Of a stretch of 8,987 bases of DNA, positions 7,956-8,987 are shown piece by piece (position 1 is the first letter of the stretch; every line of letters starts with the position of its first letter). Both the position numbers and the translations under genes were made by a program. This stretch comes from Planctomycetaceae bacterium (lineage in GTDB: Bacteria > Planctomycetota > Planctomycetia > Planctomycetales > Planctomycetaceae). The stretch spans positions 1-8,987 of the forward strand of contig JAESQE010000093.1 of the NCBI GenBank assembly GCA_016765335.1, written 5' to 3'. The notes under the pieces are model-generated. The model ran no database searches. It saw nothing but the letters and a program-made list of their open reading frames with translations, and was not told the DNA's origin.

Positions 7956-7981
7956 GCGGAGGGTAGACATTCTTGTCTGCC
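7956..7981 (+). repeat. REP-like element, copy 1 (GGAG plus 8-pair hairpin)
   Basis: GCGGAG (7956-7961) is followed at once by GGTAGACA, loop TTCT and TGTCTGCC (7962-7981), giving eight pairs including one T-G. It has the same order and spacing as the copy at 8901-8926. The GGAG directly 5' of a palindrome resembles the foot tetranucleotide (GTAG or GGAG) of REP elements mobilised by RAYT transposases. It lies 22 bases after the mog stop on the minus strand, so it may also mark or protect the mog mRNA end. REP identity is inference. Confidence 0.6.
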
Positions 7982-7987
7982 TTGAAG

Positions 7988-8002
7988 CAACGCTCGACGT
8001 TG
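7988..8002. repeat. Small hairpin immediately after the mog stop codon
   Basis: CAACG (7988-7992), loop CTCGA, CGTTG (7998-8002), directly next to the mog stop (8003-8005). It has five pairs and no T-run after it on the minus strand. With the REP-like hairpin six bases further on, it could form a structured mRNA 3' end. Confidence 0.3.
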
Positions 8003-8557
8003 TTATTTCTTTTTGGGGCGAAATGCGACGATGAATTCGGGATTGGTTTCCATGTACGGGCCTTGCATCAGTTCAATGCAATAAGGAATGGCAGGGAAAA
8101 CAGCATCGAGACACTCACCAATAGCTTTGGGCTGGCCTGGCAGGTTTACGATTAAGGTTTTGCCACGAATGCCTGCTGTTTGGCGGGAAAGAATTGCGGT
8201 CGGTACCTTTTCCAATGAGACTTTACGCATCAGTTCCCCGAACCCAGGCATCATTCTTTCACAGACAGTTTCGGTTGCTTCGGGTGTGATATCTCTGGCG
8301 GCAGGGCCAGTTCCGCCTGTGGTAATGATTAAACAACACTCGTCAGTGTCCGCCAATTCTTGTAGTGTCTGCTCGATGACCGAAAGCTCATCCGGAATCA
8401 CTCTCAGGCAGGTCTGGTACGGAGTCGAAACGACATCGTTGAGGTATTTTTGGATAGCAGGTCCGCCACGATCCTCGTATTCGCCTCGGGAGGCACGATC
8501 AGAAACGGTAACAACGCCGATAATAACAGGCGAAGAGGATCTTTCAGGGTTTGACAT
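8003..8557 (-). CDS. mog: Molybdopterin adenylyltransferase (Mog/MogA)
   Basis: This cytosolic enzyme of molybdenum cofactor synthesis adenylates molybdopterin with ATP before MoeA inserts molybdate. It has 184 residues, against about 195 in E. coli Mog, and aligns well by eye along its length. VTVSDRASRGEYEDRGGPA (16-34) is the N-terminal signature, RVIPDE (52-57) carries D56, and TTGGTGPAARDITPEAT (79-95) carries D89. These two aspartates correspond to the functional D49 and D82 of E. coli Mog. EMMPGFGE-type sequence (here RMMPGFGE), PTAILSRQTAG, NLPGQPKAIGECL and GPYMETNPE complete the family pattern. The few missing residues fall in the loop after GECLDAV. MoaB is the alternative, but the match to Mog is much closer. 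The ATG at 8555-8557 has no clear Shine-Dalgarno. It is probably unrelated in function to the sugar cluster, and no other cofactor gene is visible. Confidence 0.95.
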   Translation of the reverse strand: MSNPERSSSPVIIGVVTVSDRASRGEYEDRGGPAIQKYLNDVVSTPYQTCLRVIPDELSVIEQTLQELADTDECCLIITTGGTGPAARDITPEATETVCERMMPGFGELMRKVSLEKVPTAILSRQTAGIRGKTLIVNLPGQPKAIGECLDAVFPAIPYCIELMQGPYMETNPEFIVAFRPKKK

Positions 8558-8685
8558 ATTAATTCGTCATTTAATTCAAAGGGGGAAATTGGTCTACGAA
8601 GTTTGGGCCACCACCTCGCTTGATCAGCATTCTAGACTACTTATACCAAACTCAATTAATACTTGCGCGAAGCTATCGCTCGTGG

Positions 8686-8701
8686 CCTTGTACTGACAAG
8701 G
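8686..8701. repeat. Short inverted repeat upstream of mog
   Basis: CCTTGT (8686-8691), loop ACTG, ACAAGG (8696-8701), six perfect pairs about 130 bases upstream of the mog start. There is no T-run after either side. It could be an operator half-site pair or chance. Confidence 0.3.
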
Positions 8702-8900
8702 ACTTAGGAAATATGCAACGCGCGAACTACAACTCCAAGAACCATCGTATCGAGCAGTCAATCCAATAATTTCATTCTGAAGCGGCAAGTTTTGCCTTGT
8801 TGATCCCGGCTGTTCTCATTGGGATTTGAGTCTGTAAGATAATGTGGGTAGAATAGTAGTGAAGACATGAAACCGCATAAGGGGACCTCTATGAATTCCA

Positions 8901-8926
8901 GCGGAGCACAGACATTCCTGTCTGTG
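8901..8926 (+). repeat. REP-like element, copy 2 (GGAG plus perfect 8-bp hairpin)
   Basis: GCGGAG (8901-8906) is followed by CACAGACA, loop TTCC and TGTCTGTG (8907-8926), eight perfect pairs. It lines up base for base with 7956-7981. The outer stem bases differ on both sides in a matched way (GG with CC there, CA with TG here), so pairing is kept. Both copies have the same orientation and lie 945 bases apart, on either side of mog. Confidence 0.65.
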
Positions 8927-8987
8927 TCGTTTGACCATGCCTTTTTCAATTTTTAGCGGTTCCTTCAATAATATAGTACACCTCACA

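Larger units (their letters stand above)
8558..8987. other. Gene-free stretch of 430 bases at the right edge
   Basis: I see no convincing gene on either strand. The one minus-strand reading of note (8758-8949) needs a TTG start, runs through the repeat at 8901 and resembles nothing I know. The stretch holds the REP-like element at 8901-8926 and two small hairpins: CCTTGT/ACAAGG at 8686-8701 and GGCAA/TTGCC at 8784-8796. The mog promoter should lie here, but I cannot point to a credible -35/-10 pair. Confidence 0.5.

Noticed and set aside
7763..7990. Possible small genes on both strands in the mog-wbpA gap
   Set aside because: Overlapping readings on opposite strands, no ribosome site, no recognisable motif. 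The reading frames run through the repeat hairpins, and RQECLP-like peptides are just the repeat translated.
8088..8696. Long plus-strand reading frame opposite mog
   Set aside because: It is the shadow of mog, whose motifs match Mog along its full length.
8758..8949. 63-codon minus-strand reading frame
   Set aside because: Starts with TTG, passes through the REP-like element and resembles no known family.
8931..8953. Plus-strand TTGACC at 8931 as a -35 element
   Set aside because: At 17 bases spacing the -10 position reads TAGCGG, a poor match, and no plus-strand gene follows within the window.

Overview
The window reads as part of a surface-polysaccharide (O-antigen or exopolysaccharide) gene cluster. 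All seven recognisable genes lie on the minus strand. The likely host is a planctomycete of moderate GC. That guess rests on protein style, weak Shine-Dalgarno sequences and short GGAG-plus-hairpin repeats whose core (AGACATTC, C or T, TGTCTG) resembles dispersed repeats I associate with Gimesia-like genomes. No marker gene confirms it, so the assignment is loose.

In the direction of transcription (right to left) the layout is as follows. A 430-base stretch at the right edge (8558-8987) shows no gene and holds one REP-like hairpin. Next is mog (8003-8557), the molybdopterin adenylyltransferase, a housekeeping gene unrelated to the cluster. A gap of about 300 bases with further hairpins (7707-8002) separates it from the sugar genes. 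These are a WbpA-type UDP-GlcNAc 6-dehydrogenase (6381-7706), a Wzx-type flippase (4741-6297), a GT4 glycosyltransferase (3306-4523), a Wzy-like O-antigen polymerase (1900-3165), a second GT4 glycosyltransferase (549-1805) and an initiating phosphoglycosyl transferase (1-511). The last runs off the left edge and carries a one-base frameshift.

Together the genes outline a Wzx/Wzy-dependent pathway. The phosphoglycosyl transferase would load the first sugar phosphate on undecaprenyl phosphate. The two GT4 enzymes would extend it, WbpA would supply an acidic amino-sugar donor, Wzx would flip the repeat unit and Wzy would polymerise it. Export genes (Wza/Wzc type) and the later enzymes of a WbpA-dependent pathway are not in the window.

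I do not see a clearly new biological system. The points most worth checking are the broken initiating transferase, two GGAG-led hairpins that show compensatory base changes and bracket mog, and a perfect 9-bp-stem palindrome between the first-transcribed glycosyltransferase and the polymerase.
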